NCBI RefSeq assembly: GCF_964204645.1
Contig: NW_027437458.1
Span: 1-64,000 of the forward strand
Length of the DNA stretch: 64,000 bases
Source: Tubulanus polymorphus
Lineage: Eukaryota; Nemertea; Palaeonemertea; Tubulaniformes; Tubulanidae
Direction: 5' to 3'
Shown here: in pieces, positions 34,907 to 46,725 of the stretch
How the letters are laid out: each line of letters begins with the position of its first letter
Position numbering within the stretch: position 1 is the first letter of the stretch
Notes under the pieces: generated by a model
Seen by the model: only the letters and a program-made list of their open reading frames with translations
The model's database searches: none
Told to the model about the DNA's origin: nothing
Program-made: the position numbers and the translations under genes

Positions 34907-34963
<57 letters not shown>

Positions 34964-34981
34964 GTAATAGTAATAATAATA
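34903..34981. repeat. (TAA)n microsatellite
   Basis: An almost uninterrupted AAT/TAA trinucleotide tract of ~78 bp with two TAG interruptions near its end. Confidence 0.95.
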
Positions 34982-35034
34982 TAATATAACTTATGACTAT
35001 AGTGTCAATATGTGCTTTAAGGTCATAATCAACA

Positions 35035-35363
35035 TGTGACATTACTCAATATGTTTTCACAATAATTAGCTATAGTCAGTCCTCATCGATAATTAATTAA
35101 TGTCTCTCAAACGTGTCACTAGGTGTTTGTTTGTGAGTCCTGATGTCTACAACTTGTCTGACACCTAGTTCTCACATTATACTCATGATTCTGTATATAA
35201 AGACTATGTAAAGCTATGATAATCATTCTCATTCCGGGATGCAATAAAGATTGTACATATAAGGTTTAACTGCCTTGTTGTTCCTGATGGATGGAATCCT
35301 GTACCGCTGGTGTAAATGCTAGTTCCCCAGCCAGCCTGCCGATACAACAACCAGCCGGTTACA
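35035..35363 (+). mobile_element. Probable LTR with adjoining primer-binding-like site
   Basis: The stretch begins TGTGAC and ends GTTACA, a short imperfect inverted pair of TG..CA type. It has a TATATAAA box near 35194 and AATAAA at 35243-35248. Directly after the end comes TT then TGGAGCC, placed like a tRNA primer-binding site. No gag, pol or second LTR follows, so it is a 5' LTR relic with a little leader. The left border is less certain than the right. Confidence 0.5.
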
Positions 35364-35390
35364 TTTGGAGCCTGATTATTAGTATTAGTT

Positions 35391-36020
35391 TGTTAACTGC
35401 GGCACAGTGATGAGCGTTTGCGTTTGTAACAGTAGTGTACAATCGCGTAGACAATATCGCCTTATAGTCCTGCGTTCACTGCGTGTTTGTATCAACTATC
35501 AAGTAACAACAATTTGTCTGAGTGAAAATGTAAGCTACGTAAAACAATCCTATCGTGAAATAATTTAAAATCATGTCAGTCGATAAACTTTGTTTCGTCA
35601 GTAACCGGCACTGGCCTCAAATTTGAAGACCTTCTGTCCTGATTGGTCCGTATGATTATGAAAAACCTCCGATGAAACCCAGGCTTTCGCCAAGTTTGTA
35701 CCGTATCTTATCAGGTCACTCATAGTTTTAGTTGTTTTAATTTACGTCATTCCAATAAGCAAGTTCATATAATCATTCAGTAAACAGAGTTGAGATATAG
35801 AAAATGTGTCCCATCAGTCACATTTTAATAGAATTAGCAACAATTTCTTTTAAAATTGGCATTGTAGACAAAATTGAGGCTAGATTGACTGAAATTCCGG
35901 ATGTTGATAGAACTCCTTGTTCCTGTAGAATATGCCTGGAGTCAATAAGTCATTGTTATATATGAGGCACCACATTTTTACAACCTTATCCTTGATATCA
36001 ATGATGAAATGTATTTAATG
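35391..36020. other. Gene-free stretch
   Basis: Possibly the leader of the lost LTR element; no coding sequence is recognised. Confidence 0.35.
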
Positions 36021-36331
36021 GTATTTTTGATCAGCCAATTATGATGCAATTGGCGGCCATCTTGTGTCATCGGTACTCATTCGTAAGTGGGAAAAAGTTT
36101 GGGGGCGTCGAATAGTAGAATAACTTAGTATTTCCTTATCATATTGGTACCTAGGCATATTTTGCTACCATGATCAATTACAAAGTTGCAGCTCATGACA
36201 TGTTCTATGAATGTGCATTATTGGTTCCGGGCTGGACGGTATTTTGCGAAAAAATTGTTGAAAAGGGCACTTGACAAATTTAAGTGGTTGCATGTGCCGC
36301 AGGTGCGACCCCTTGTATCTGCCCCTGCTCT

Positions 36332-36370
36332 AATCCTACTGTTGTTGAGCAGCTCAACAATAGTAGGATT
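36332..36370. repeat. Long hairpin (19-20-bp stem)
   Basis: AATCCTACTGTTGTTGAGC and its complement with one mismatch lie back to back with almost no loop, inside the foreign segment 36210-37279. A cruciform-prone site or a transposon remnant is possible. Confidence 0.7.
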
Positions 36371-36422
36371 TTTTTTCTTAAATACTGCCATTTCATTATA
36401 GCCTCAACCAATTAGTAAGGTC

Positions 36423-36668
36423 TTGCGGTTTGGTAGATGTGATAAGTTGAAAATTGCCTACACATACATCGCACCAGTAATGGAGTCAACTGATGTCCCA
36501 TCTACAAATGAAAGACTGGACCCTGTCAACAATGCAAGTGGACGAATTTTACAGATACCATTTATGATACCAACATCGTCAGGAGTCGCAACGATAAATT
36601 TATTGCAGGATATGACAAAATATCAGAGTCATGATAATAACACGGTATGTATGCTATTTCTGCATTGA
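36423..36668 (+). other. Exon-like open frame, unrecognised
   Basis: An 81-residue frame without low-complexity composition; a 'cg|gtatgt' donor-like site lies near 36644. The translation (for example RLDPVNNASGRILQIPF) matches no family I recognise. It may be a captured exon in the segment that interrupts the pearl-like element. Confidence 0.25.
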
Positions 36669-36746
36669 AAATGGGCTATGTTTCCCCGTAGAGTGCCCAT
36701 TGAAACATGTTTTTAAAGGAACCCTGATTTAGGACACCATGTAAGC

Positions 36747-37171
36747 GGCGTCTGTAGCTCAGTGTGATAAGGCGTGATGCTGTTGCATCCACTTTTCAGG
36801 GATGAAAATCTTCCGACCATAGACGGATTTCCGACCTTTTCTAACATTTTCTTTATTCCTGAGAACAGAGTGAATCACCTCAATCGCAGGGGTCACATAG
36901 GAGCGCTCCGTAGTTAGGAGTGCTCCTTAAGCATTGGCATTTGTTAGCACAACTGTGGAGTCGGAGAAACCAATATGGCGTCTCTTTCAAAAAGCGGCTC
37001 TAATTCAGGCCCAAACTATTAACATTTTGACCAAAAAGAAGTAAGTTTTTTGGCTAAAAGTTACTGATTTTTGTTCCCAAAAAAAATTATTATTTTTTAA
37101 AAATATTTGCCGACTTTTTCAAAATTTCATTCCTGACTTTTAGTGCTACGTTACAAGTGGGTTTGAGTCCT
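36747..37171 (+). other. Possible tRNA-like sequence split by ~370 bp
   Basis: An A-box-like TAGCTCAGTGTGATAAGG lies at 36755-36772 and a B-box-like GGGTTTGAGTCC at 37160-37171. If they were once one unit, an insertion separates them. The link is weak. Confidence 0.2.
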
Positions 37172-38506
37172 GCTGGCTGCTTGAAATGTGCGGTCAACAC
37201 TTCAAAGCCCGTCCTGTCTTGAGGTTAAATGAACAACCCAATAGGGTTAGTCTCAGGAAACCAAGATCCAAACGACGTAAAGTTGTAGCTCATGACATCT
37301 TCTATGATTGTGGTGAGTTTTAAGGACATAAGTTATTCTATAGGGGAGGGTGACCTGATTTCGGCACAGTAAATTTTTACGGCAATTTTCTATCTGAATT
37401 ATATGCAATTCATGATAGATAATCACTTACTGGATGTCCATATCATTCAGAGACCATAACATCAGTTTAATGCCTAAATATTGTTACTCCCGGTCAAGCT
37501 TTTAAAAAGTTATGAGGATTCGACAAAATCGGGCGATCTTTTTAAATTTTTGACCTGAATTCGGCACTGTATTCCCTAAATTCGGCACCGCGTACCTGAC
37601 TTCGGCAGTGTGTTTAAAATTGATCTTCATACAGATTACAGGGCCTGTATCGGCTTTTCTTGGAAAAAGTAAGGCTCCGTAATCTGTATTATGTTTATGT
37701 GCATATTAATGAGGTGCCTTAAATTGAATTGAAAACTTATACATAATCAGATGAAACGGTGATGTTTCAGCGTATAATTTTCAATGTAAATTGGCACTTA
37801 GCCAGCCAGTCAGCTGTTCCGTACTGGTTTTCACTGTGTTAAAATTCTAACTTTGAAAGCTTCATCACAGTGTTGAATTGGTAATGTTCAGCATTTTGAA
37901 AGTAATGTGGGCCTGTAAGGCGAAGTTTCTTAGGGGAGGAATGGACTTCTGGAACGAAGACAACGCAGCAAGAGAACTGAAACTTAAGCTTGTATTGTAC
38001 AGCCTGTTAATTCATGGTAAGTAGTAGATGCTTTTGATCGACACTTGTACAACAAAATCAGAGAGTTTCCATCCAATCATGTCTATTGCGTCATTGAAAT
38101 TTGCTAAAAGTGAACAAATTTTATTCGTTCAATTCGTAACAATGATATATTTAATAACAATTTTTCAAATAAATTTTCTCAGCAGGCCTATTTCATTCAT
38201 AGAAACGAAAATTCAATTTTTTATTTAATAACAGAAAAAAATAACAAATCATAATAAAACTAATATTACTATACTAGGCCTAAATCATATCAGGTCATTG
38301 CACAGAAAATGTCATTGGTGTTTTCGTACTCTCTACATTCATATGAAAGCTGGCATCGTTGATTGATGACGCGGGGCGGAGACAGCACCATAATGAACCC
38401 TGATACCGGGTGATCTTCAACGTCTTCGGTCCATACAAATAAATTTCTTCGCTGGAGCTGTTCCAAAAACTTGATCTGCAGCGAAGAGCTCTCCGGCAAC
38501 ATTTTT

Positions 38507-39755
38507 AGCCCACTTGGGACTTTAGTCCCAGCGGGCTATTGCGTTCACTTTTCGTCCGTCGTTCGTCCGTCCGTCCGTAGACGGAATCCAGTTATTTTGG
38601 GAAATTTTGAAGACGCTTCAAGGTAACGTCTTGATATTTGGGTTACACATGTATTTACCCTAGACACATCTTCAGCCCAAAAACTGGCCCTGTCAGAATC
38701 AAGATGGGCGACTGGCAGCCATTGTCAAAATCAGCACTTTTTACACATTTTTGAACTTTTTGAGGGAAATTTTGAAGACGCTTTGATCAATTACCTTGAT
38801 CTTTCGGATATATGTGAATCCCCCCAGGGCCCATGAACATAACAAAAATTGGGTCGGTCGGACTCAAGATGGCCGTCCTATGACCTTTTTAGTTCCCAAA
38901 AATGTTAATTTTGGTCCGAATTCTGAGTCCTGTAGCTTCCTACTGGTTTGCCATTACAAATTGTGATGGGTATTCTTTGGAAAGGGATGTTTTATACCGG
39001 AGACAGGTATTTTTCATCAGCCAATTATGACGCAATTGGCGGCCATCTTGGTGTCACCAGTACTCATTCGTAAGTGGGAAAAAGTTTTTCCACATTATAT
39101 TGATACCTACGCGTATTTTGCTACCACAATCAATTAGAAAGTTGTAGCTCATATTGTGTTCCATGATTGTGGTGAGTTTCAAGGTAATTGGATTTCGTAT
39201 ATGGCCACCAGGGGGCGTTGAATAATACAATATCTTAGCATTTCTTTATTATATTCGTACCTATGCATATTTTGTAACCACAATCAATTGGAAAGTTGTA
39301 GCTCATGACATCATCTATGATTGTTGCGAGTTTTAAGGACATAAGTTTTTCTATATGGTCACCAGGCATCGTTGAATAGTAGAATAACTTAGTATTTCCT
39401 TATTATATTGGTACCTAGGCATATTTTGTTACCATGATCAATTGCAAAGTTGTAGTTCATGACATGTTCTATGATTGTGGTGAGTTTCGAAGTCATTGGG
39501 TTTTGAATATGGTCACCAGAGGGCGTTGAATAGTAGAATGCCTTAGTGTTTCCATATTAAATTGGTAACGAGGCATATTTTGTTATCACAATCAATTACA
39601 AAATCGTAGCTGTTGACATGTTCTATGATTGTGGTGAGTTTCAAGGTCATTGGTTTTTGTAAATGGTCACTAGGGGGCATTAAATGTTGAAATTGTTAGA
39701 TTGTTGAGCATTTGAAACCTCTTCCCAAGTGGGCATGGTGTCCCTGGACCCCTAG
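38507..39755 (+). mobile_element. Pearl/HINE-like element, full copy 1
   Basis: The 5' end AGCCCACTTGGGAC folds with GTCCCAGCGGGCT into a hairpin. A (GTCC)n tract follows near 38556-38576. The last half is about four ~150-bp core repeats (one with CCACCAGGGGGCG at 39205-39217), and the 3' end is TCCCAAGTGGGC..CCCCTAG. GCCCACTTGGGA near the 5' end and its complement near the 3' end form subterminal inverted repeats. T-runs flank both ends. This architecture is known from bivalve pearl elements, sea-urchin Tsp and Helentron-associated HINEs; it needs helper proteins. Confidence 0.85.
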
Positions 39756-41130
39756 TTTCGACCTGAAATGAACATTGCAGTCTAGTGTTACAGGATCAGC
39801 AAATCCTCTGTCAAGGCCCATCCATTCTTGTACTTACTATTCCAAAATAGAGGTGATTTTTTCCTCATTCGCTCTTTTGAGCAATTGCAACATAAGAATC
39901 AGCTCTGAAGATGTAAATTCAATAATAAGAATTATTTTGGGACTTCACTTTAATCCTTCCAAGAACAATAACCCGGTACCGTTGAATCACAATCACGGTC
40001 TACTCGATCAAGGCTTCAGAACCATAGAATGTTATTTGGATTTTCTTAACTAATCATCTGTTTTGATCGTTTATTTACAGAGTACCTAGTTTGCAAAGGT
40101 TACCTTAGTTCCTGGTGTGTATCCTCTAACGATGGTATAGGGCTGCTTTTTTCAGCTGGGTCATCCGTCGATGTACTTGCCTTGTTGTGCTGGTGAGGAA
40201 GTAAGAACACTTAATTAAACATGAGAAAAATACAAAAAATCTTTAGAAATAAAGAAGTTTGACGTACATCAAGTCTACTCTCCATTACTTCGATTGCTGG
40301 GCATGTCTTTTGTTTTTTGCAGGTGAAGTTTTCTGTAATGATGGAAGAAATATGCATGGTAAGTGCTGGGTAACAATCATTAGGATACATCATAGCAATT
40401 TAACTTACCTTGGTGATGGTTTTTAATTTCTTATTTCGAGGTTCTTGTGACTTCTTCTCTTCTCGTAAACACTTTTCAACGTATGCTTCATCCGATGTTA
40501 TAACGAAATAATTTGCAGTCGGCCTACAGGGTTTGGGTTGACAGGGTTTACGTGCTTCAGCTTGAGGGTATTTTAGAATATCGCTTAGTTTACTTGATCT
40601 TGAAGAGGTGTTATCAAATGGAAAGTAGGCCTAGTCACTTTGCTACAAAATAAAGATTTCACGGTCAGGACGGATGGATTTATTTTATTAAATCTATTCA
40701 CTTGTCACTCACCAATGATTTTTCTTTTAACCGCTTCCATGTCATATATAACGCATCACTTTTTAAATCGAACCCCTCTTGATATCTTTTGTCATACTAG
40801 GCCAGTTGTTGTTTTGTGAGAGTGCTCTCAATCACAGAAAGTGCTCTATCAGCTGGACAGGCTTTAGTGATACTCACTCCGGTTGCAAGATCCTGTAAAA
40901 CGATTTTGAATATATTCAAGGCCTATGAAATATCTTTATCTTTTGATATGATATTATTTCTCATCTCAGTCTTACATCAGTCATATCAGTCTGGTTATCG
41001 TTAATTTGTCCTACTACCTGGTTAATTTCAGTTTCTCCCACTATACTGTTGCATGAATTCATCTGAAAATGAAAATATTTTATTGCAACCAAACGTGAGG
41101 ACGGTAACATTTCTACATTCATGATTTTAC

Positions 41131-44056
41131 CTCCTTGTTGATGTTTTCAGGTTGATGGAATTCGGGCATTCGGGCAGTCTAAAAACAAAATATGTAAGTA
41201 GTAATTGAAGGTTTTGGTTAGTTGTTGATTATCTGTCCCTACCAGTATTATAATTACCTCCATGATCAATGATTTCAGTTCATCAACTGTTGCTGAATGA
41301 ACATACGCATCAGTGGGAATTGCCAGGGGATTATATGGGTATAATCCAGTGGCCCTGAAACCGCTGACGACATTTCCCGGTGTCACTCCAGCCTCCCATG
41401 CTTGACGGAAAAGTCCAAAAAAATTCCTTTCCCAACTATGACTCCAGGATTATCTGCCATGAGTGTTGAGCAAGTGGAGTTCCAGGCCTTTTTTAGTGGC
41501 CCAAAAATAGTTCTGCAAATATTTTAATGGATAGAATTATATGCCATAATAATAAAACAAAGACAATAATTATACGGATAATTCATAACAAATGGTTTGT
41601 CACCTATCTAAAGGCTGGAGCCAATTGCTTGTGTGCGACGGAAGTTCGACGATCACTATTCTATTTTCTCTGGCTTTCTCTATTAGCTCAACAAAATTGT
41701 GACTATTGTGACCATCAACGATAAGAAGTTGTGGCCGTTCACTCCCAATAGCTTTAAGGAATGTTTCCTCAAACCAAAGTAGACCAATAACCTGTAAGAA
41801 AAAGTTACCGGGTATATTGATTGAAGTTTTTGTGCAGTAATTACCTATTCTTGGCATCACTCATGATCTCGACATTTCTCTTTTCAGGGGTATACCGGTA
41901 CATGAAAATATACACCTACTTGTTTCGTCCAACCACTGTCACTTGCACTGATGTTCCAATTCTTCGGCGCCCTCTCAACATCAAAAGTGACAGCCAGCCG
42001 GGTTTTTCCTTTCACCACAAAATGTGGGTTCAGGATTTGCCCGACTGCTGACGCGCAGCCAATCACTGTAACGAGCTCCTTATTTCCGCTCGATCTAGCA
42101 GGTACTGTCTTTACTCCACGCCTGAAATTAATAATCTTCAATTTGCATGAAATATATCAAAACTGAATGGCCTTAACCTTCATTTCATTTGATATCATGC
42201 TGATTTTTAGCCCACTTGGGACTTTAGTCCCAGCGGGCTATTGCGTTCACTTTTCGTGCGTCGTCCGTCCGTTCATCCGTCCGTAGACGGAATCCAGTTA
42301 TTTTGGGAAGTTTTGAAGACGCTTCATGGTAACGTCTTGATATTTGGGTTACACGTGTATCTACCCTAGACACATCTTCAGCCCAAAAACTGGCCCTGTC
42401 AGAATCAAGATGGCTGACTGGCAGCCATTGTTGTTCGCCAAAATCAGCACTTTTTACACATTTTTGAACTTTTTGAGGGAAATTTTAAAGACGCTTCGAT
42501 CAACTACCTTGATCTTTCGGATATATATGAATCCCCCCAGGGCCCATCAACGAAACAAAAATTGGGTCGGTCGGACTCAAGATGGCCATCCTATGACCTT
42601 TTTAGTGCCCAAAAATGTTAATTTTTGCCCCGAATTCTGAGCCCTGTAGCTTCCTACTGGTTTACCATTTCTCATTGCAATTTGTGATGGGTATTCTTTG
42701 GAAAGGGATGTTTTATACCTGAGACAGGTATTTTTCATCAGCCAATTATGACGCAATTGGCGGCCATCTTGGTGTCACCAGTACTCGTTCGTGAGTGGGA
42801 AAAAGTTTTTCCACATTATATTGATGCCTAAGCGTATTTTGCTACCACAATCAATTAGAAAGTTGTAGCTCATAACGTGTTCTATGATTGTGGTGAGTTT
42901 CAAGGTAATTGGATTTTGTATATGGCCACCAGGGGCGTTGAATAATACAATATCTTAGCATTTCTTTATTATATTCGTACCTATGCATTTTTTGTAACCA
43001 CAATCAATTGGAAAGTTGTAGCTCATGACATCATCTATGATTGTTGTTAGTTTGAAGGACATTAGTTTTTCTATATGGTCACCAGGGGGCGTTGAATAGT
43101 AGAATAACTTAGTGTTTCCTATTATATTGGTACCTAGGCATATTTTGTTACCATGATCAATTGCAAAGTTGTAGTTCATGACATGTTCTATGATTGTGGT
43201 GAGTTTCGAGGTCATTGGGTTTTGAATATGGTCACCAGGGGGCGTTGAATAGTAGAATAACTTAGTATTTCCATATTAAATTGGTAACGAGGCATATTTT
43301 GTTATCACAATCAATCGTAAATCGTAGCTGCTGACATGTTCTATGATTTTGGTGAGTTTCAAGGTCGTTGGTTTTTGTAAATGGTCACCAGGGGGCGTTG
43401 AATATTGAAATTGTTAGATTGTTGAGCATTTGAAACCATTTCCCAAGTGGGCATGGTGTCCCTGGACCCCTAGTTTACTATGACTTATGACTGAATTAAT
43501 ATTATTACCTTGCAACAACTTGCGGTGGAGAAAAATCCATTTGGAACCCGGACTCATCCATATTCCAAATATGGCGCGGCTGAAAATCATATCCGTCGAT
43601 GACACCGCGATATGAATGAAAAAACTTCATAACTCGAACAGGTTGCATGCCTGCCATTCTTACACTAGCAGTTGACTCCGGAGTCCTCAATGTTAAGTCT
43701 TGGTGGCGTTTCTGGAAACCTCTCCACCATTTCTCCGAAGGATTACCACCTAAAAATGGCTTTCCTTTTTTATCTGCAATTTTTCCAGCGTACCTTAACA
43801 ATGTTTGTTTATTGAACCCCATTCCCATCTGTGACCTTTTGCAGGCAAAGTCCACTAGCTCCCTCTCCTCTTCATGATTGAGTATCGTTTGTCCTCCTTT
43901 TTTTGCCCCCATTTCGATTCTTCCTTTGATTATATCTTGTAGTGTAGACCGAGGTACACCGAATTGTTTGGCAGCTGTCTTGATAGGCATACCACCATTT
44001 ATAGCATCGATAGCATTTGCTTTCTGATCGACAGAATACTGAAGATACCGTTTCAT
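41131..44056 (-). pseudogene. pogo/Tigger transposase, five readable exons, one frameshift
   Basis: Exon 1 (44056-43509) follows an acceptor (TTTCAG) and starts with ATG. It encodes a psq helix-turn-helix (about 1-46, FGVPRSTLQDIIKG), a CENP-B-type helix-turn-helix (about 55-125) and the first catalytic aspartate in IWNMDESG (D167). Later exons are 42121-41920 (VPARSSGNKELVTVIG), 41791-41604 (second aspartate in [10 protein letters not shown], third in [12 protein letters not shown]), 41512-41258 (NPGVIV to GFRATGLYPYNPLAI) and 41178-41131, each with GT donor and AG acceptor. A seven-T run (minus strand) near 41417-41423 shifts the frame in the fourth exon, so this copy is probably dead. Short 3' exons may continue to about 40810. 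The family excises and inserts DNA at TA and has given rise to host genes such as JRK, TIGD and CENPB. Confidence 0.88.
42209..43473 (+). mobile_element. Pearl/HINE-like element, full copy 2, in a transposase intron
   Basis: Same structure and orientation as 38507-39755, with a 5' hairpin, (GTCC)n with one variant, and core repeats with CACCAGGGGGCG near 43080, 43231 and 43386. It ends CCCCTAG then TTT. It sits between transposase exons ending at 43509 and starting at 42121, so it lengthened an intron without touching coding sequence. Similarity to copy 1 is high, indicating recent activity. Confidence 0.87.
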
Positions 44057-44580
44057 CTGAAATTTGTTTCATTTAATTAGATGAAATGAAAATTTATTCA
44101 AAACTTTTGTCATTTATAATTGTCATGTCATTTTAGTTGCAATAAACATTCCATTAGAAAAATAAAGTTTGATCTCAATAGATAAATACTTCCATTCCTT
44201 GCAAAAATTGTCACTTTATATAGCTTCAAATAATATTGATGGAGGCCTTTGAAATTAAAATGCACATTTCAATAAATAAAATTATATTGATGATTAACGA
44301 ATTTTTAAACATTTAAAAAAATATTTTCTCATAATTGGATCAATAAAGTACGAATTGAATTGAATTTATTCATCGTTTCATTAAAAAAAGTTTTCAACTT
44401 TGATGTTGTATGTCTTAAGTTGTATATCGTTAGTTTATGCTGTCTGCTTGATTTGAGGATAAAGGATTGGATATATAGTCATTTTAGATTGTATTGATGC
44501 GTGGTAAGTGATAAATTTATTGAATTTAGTATGCCACCAGTATGGAAGTAAGATAGGAACATCATTTACCCAGTCAGTGT

Positions 44581-44608
44581 ACCTGAATTCGGCATGCCGA
44601 ATTCAGGT
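44581..44608. promoter_or_regulatory. 28-bp perfect palindrome, likely transposase-binding site
   Basis: Two copies of the subterminal word ACCTGAATTCGGCA meet head to head. Single copies lie near both ends (about 37352, 37552, 37597 and 45010-45040). Repeated subterminal words commonly bind the HTH domains of this transposase family; here that is inference. Confidence 0.6.
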
Positions 44609-45053
44609 TCTAGTTGCCGTATATTTTTGAAACCGAGTGCCGAATTCGTGTGCAAGTAGTAAAACGTATATTTTTGGCAGCTAATCAATCATTTAAGCGT
44701 AGAGTCGATAATTAAAGCTATTTTTTATCACTTAAGATTGTACTATGTACCCTCAATTTATATTTACGATCGTAGATGACGCCAAAAATAATACAAAACT
44801 AGGTCAAATCATAGTAAAAACGGCGACGGGTCAGCAGCTAGCAGAAGCGATTTCTTCGTCGTCATAAAAGGCACGATTAACATAAACTCCTCCCCCTAAC
44901 CAATCAAATTTCTTTAACATTCAGGTGTCAGGAATATGGCTTTTGACCTCAACCATTGATATACGATTTGCCATATTAGGTATCTCGTCAATTGACGTGT
45001 TTATAACTGTGCCGAATTCGGGTACGATGCCGAATTTAGGTCACCCTTCCCTA

Positions 45054-45297
45054 TGGTCACCAGGGGGCGCTGTATAGTAGAATAACTTTGTATTTCCATA
45101 TTAAATTGGTAACGAGGCATATTTTGTTATCACAATCAATTGAAAAATGGTACCTGCTGACAAATTTATGATTGTGGTGAGTTTCAAGGTCATTGGTTTT
45201 TGTAAATGGTCACCAGGGGCGCTGAATATTGAAATTGTTAGATAATTGAGAATCTGAAACCACTCCCCAAGTGGGCATGGTGCTCCTGGACCCCTAG
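45054..45297 (+). repeat. Pearl/HINE-like element, right portion
   Basis: Continuation of 36021-37342 after the pogo/Tigger insertion. It contains core repeats with CACCAGGGGGCG near 45058 and a normal 3' end CCCCTAG followed by TTT. Confidence 0.85.
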
Positions 45298-46700
45298 TTT
45301 GATCCCCACTTCGCCTTAAAAATGAAAAAAACGCAAAAAAGCAAAAGGTTGGGTATAGAGCCATTCTTATTCTTTTCTTATTTTCTTGGTGACACTTTTT
45401 CAGCTGATGAATAGTATGTACAATCGGAGTAGAGCACCTGATGATCTACAGTTTTTGACTCACTATACTGATAACTCTACAGGTATGTAAGACCAATGTA
45501 ACTCTTGTTCTAAATGCTTGAAAGTACAAAGTGTCTTTCACTCAGAGGATGAAAACAATGTGTTAGTGAAGCATGCATAAAGGGGTTTGAAGTCAGGTTG
45601 CCAGAGATGAAGTTGAAGTAGGTCAGTCTCAGTCAAAATTCTTTTTCACAGTTTTTGGTTAACCTATGCTGTCACTTGTGTGAGTGCGTCCGCTTTTTTG
45701 TGGCACAAATTTTTATGCCAATAGTGGTGTCAATTTGAATGAGTGTAAATGGTTCATGACATGAATGCCAAGCCACATATCAAAGAACCGGGATAGTAAC
45801 CATCTATTTCTAAGAGATTTCTGCCAAAAATGATATTTTTGATGGCTGATTTTCCAATCTTCGGTTTTAAGGCATAAACATCTGATGACCTACATTTATG
45901 TTTCGAAGGAGGTTCGTCATTTACTTTTTTTTCAACCATTGAAATCTTATTGTGGTCATAGAAATTACAATATAGAATGGACGACCACAAATCGTCCAGG
46001 GACATTATATGTGGTATCGAAAATGAGAAGAAAAACAAAACGATATTGCGTAAATATTGCGGTTATATGGCATATTAGCTACGTAATTGTTGAAAGTACA
46101 TTCTACAGGTCTAATAGTTTTCAGAATCTGGCGGTGTTTTCACATCGCATAAGTCTTTAAAAAGTAGGTGGCAATAAAGAATAAACAAATATACTTAAAG
46201 GCCGAGGAACAGTATAAAAGCCCAATCAATGTCAAAGATGGCAGTACCCATGAAGCCATAGTGCAGTGGAGAGCTCCAACGGTTTGAAACTGGAATTCTC
46301 CTATTTTCTCTGTCAGTTATTCGATTTGGATCCTCCTTTTTGTCAGACATATGTATTAATGTGTAATATATTCATTTCTGCAGTCAAAAATGTGTTTTTG
46401 GCCCTCCTCTTCGAGAAATAAAGCTTTTTAGTTGGCATTTCCTTCAAAATTTGTTTCACAGGTCTATGTGTACACATACAAGCTATTTGGCAAAATATTA
46501 TTGACAAAGATGTAGAATGACTTCCTATGATTATGCAATGAGCTCTATTTGAACGTCAAAATATTATATTGCATTGAATATCATTAGAAGACATATTGTA
46601 ATAGCAATGGATGTATGATTATATCAGAAGCGGCAGGCATAAAATAGAAATGATAAGTACATCGGATTATTCGGTCAAAATGGCGGATGTATACACGATT
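45298..46700. other. Gene-free stretch
   Basis: Short frames at 45754-46160 on both strands show no family resemblance. No repeat recognised elsewhere in the window occurs here. Confidence 0.35.
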
Positions 46701-46725
46701 TGGAAGTCTGATATAAAAGTAAGAT

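Larger units (their letters stand above)
36021..37342 (+). repeat. Pearl/HINE-like element, left portion, internally interrupted
   Basis: Family sequence runs from 'ttttgatcagccaattatg' to about 36210 and again from about 37279 to 37342, where the pogo/Tigger element begins. The element resumes at 45054. Between 36210 and 37279 lies foreign sequence without clear ends. Both edges fall in the same part of the core repeat, so unequal exchange may have contributed. Confidence 0.7.
37343..45051 (-). mobile_element. pogo/Tigger-type DNA transposon, 7.7 kb with nested repeats
   Basis: The inverted ends are GGGGAGGGTGACCTGATTTC at left and, on the complement, GGGAAGGGTGACCTAAATTC at right. TA lies at 37341-37342 and 45052-45053, and sister pearl-like copies read 'ttctatatggtcacc' without the insert. 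Subterminal copies of CCTGAATTCGGCA-like words lie near both ends. The minus strand encodes a split transposase. Two full pearl-like elements (38507-39755 and 42209-43473) inserted later; without them the element is ~5.2 kb. Confidence 0.9.

Noticed and set aside
41527-42166. Plus-strand frames overlapping the pogo/Tigger exons
   Set aside because: Antisense to the catalytic exons, without recognisable content.
45396-45910. Hammerhead ribozyme (CTGATGA words)
   Set aside because: CTGATGA occurs at several places but no GAAA plus cleavage-site strand with matching stems could be found.
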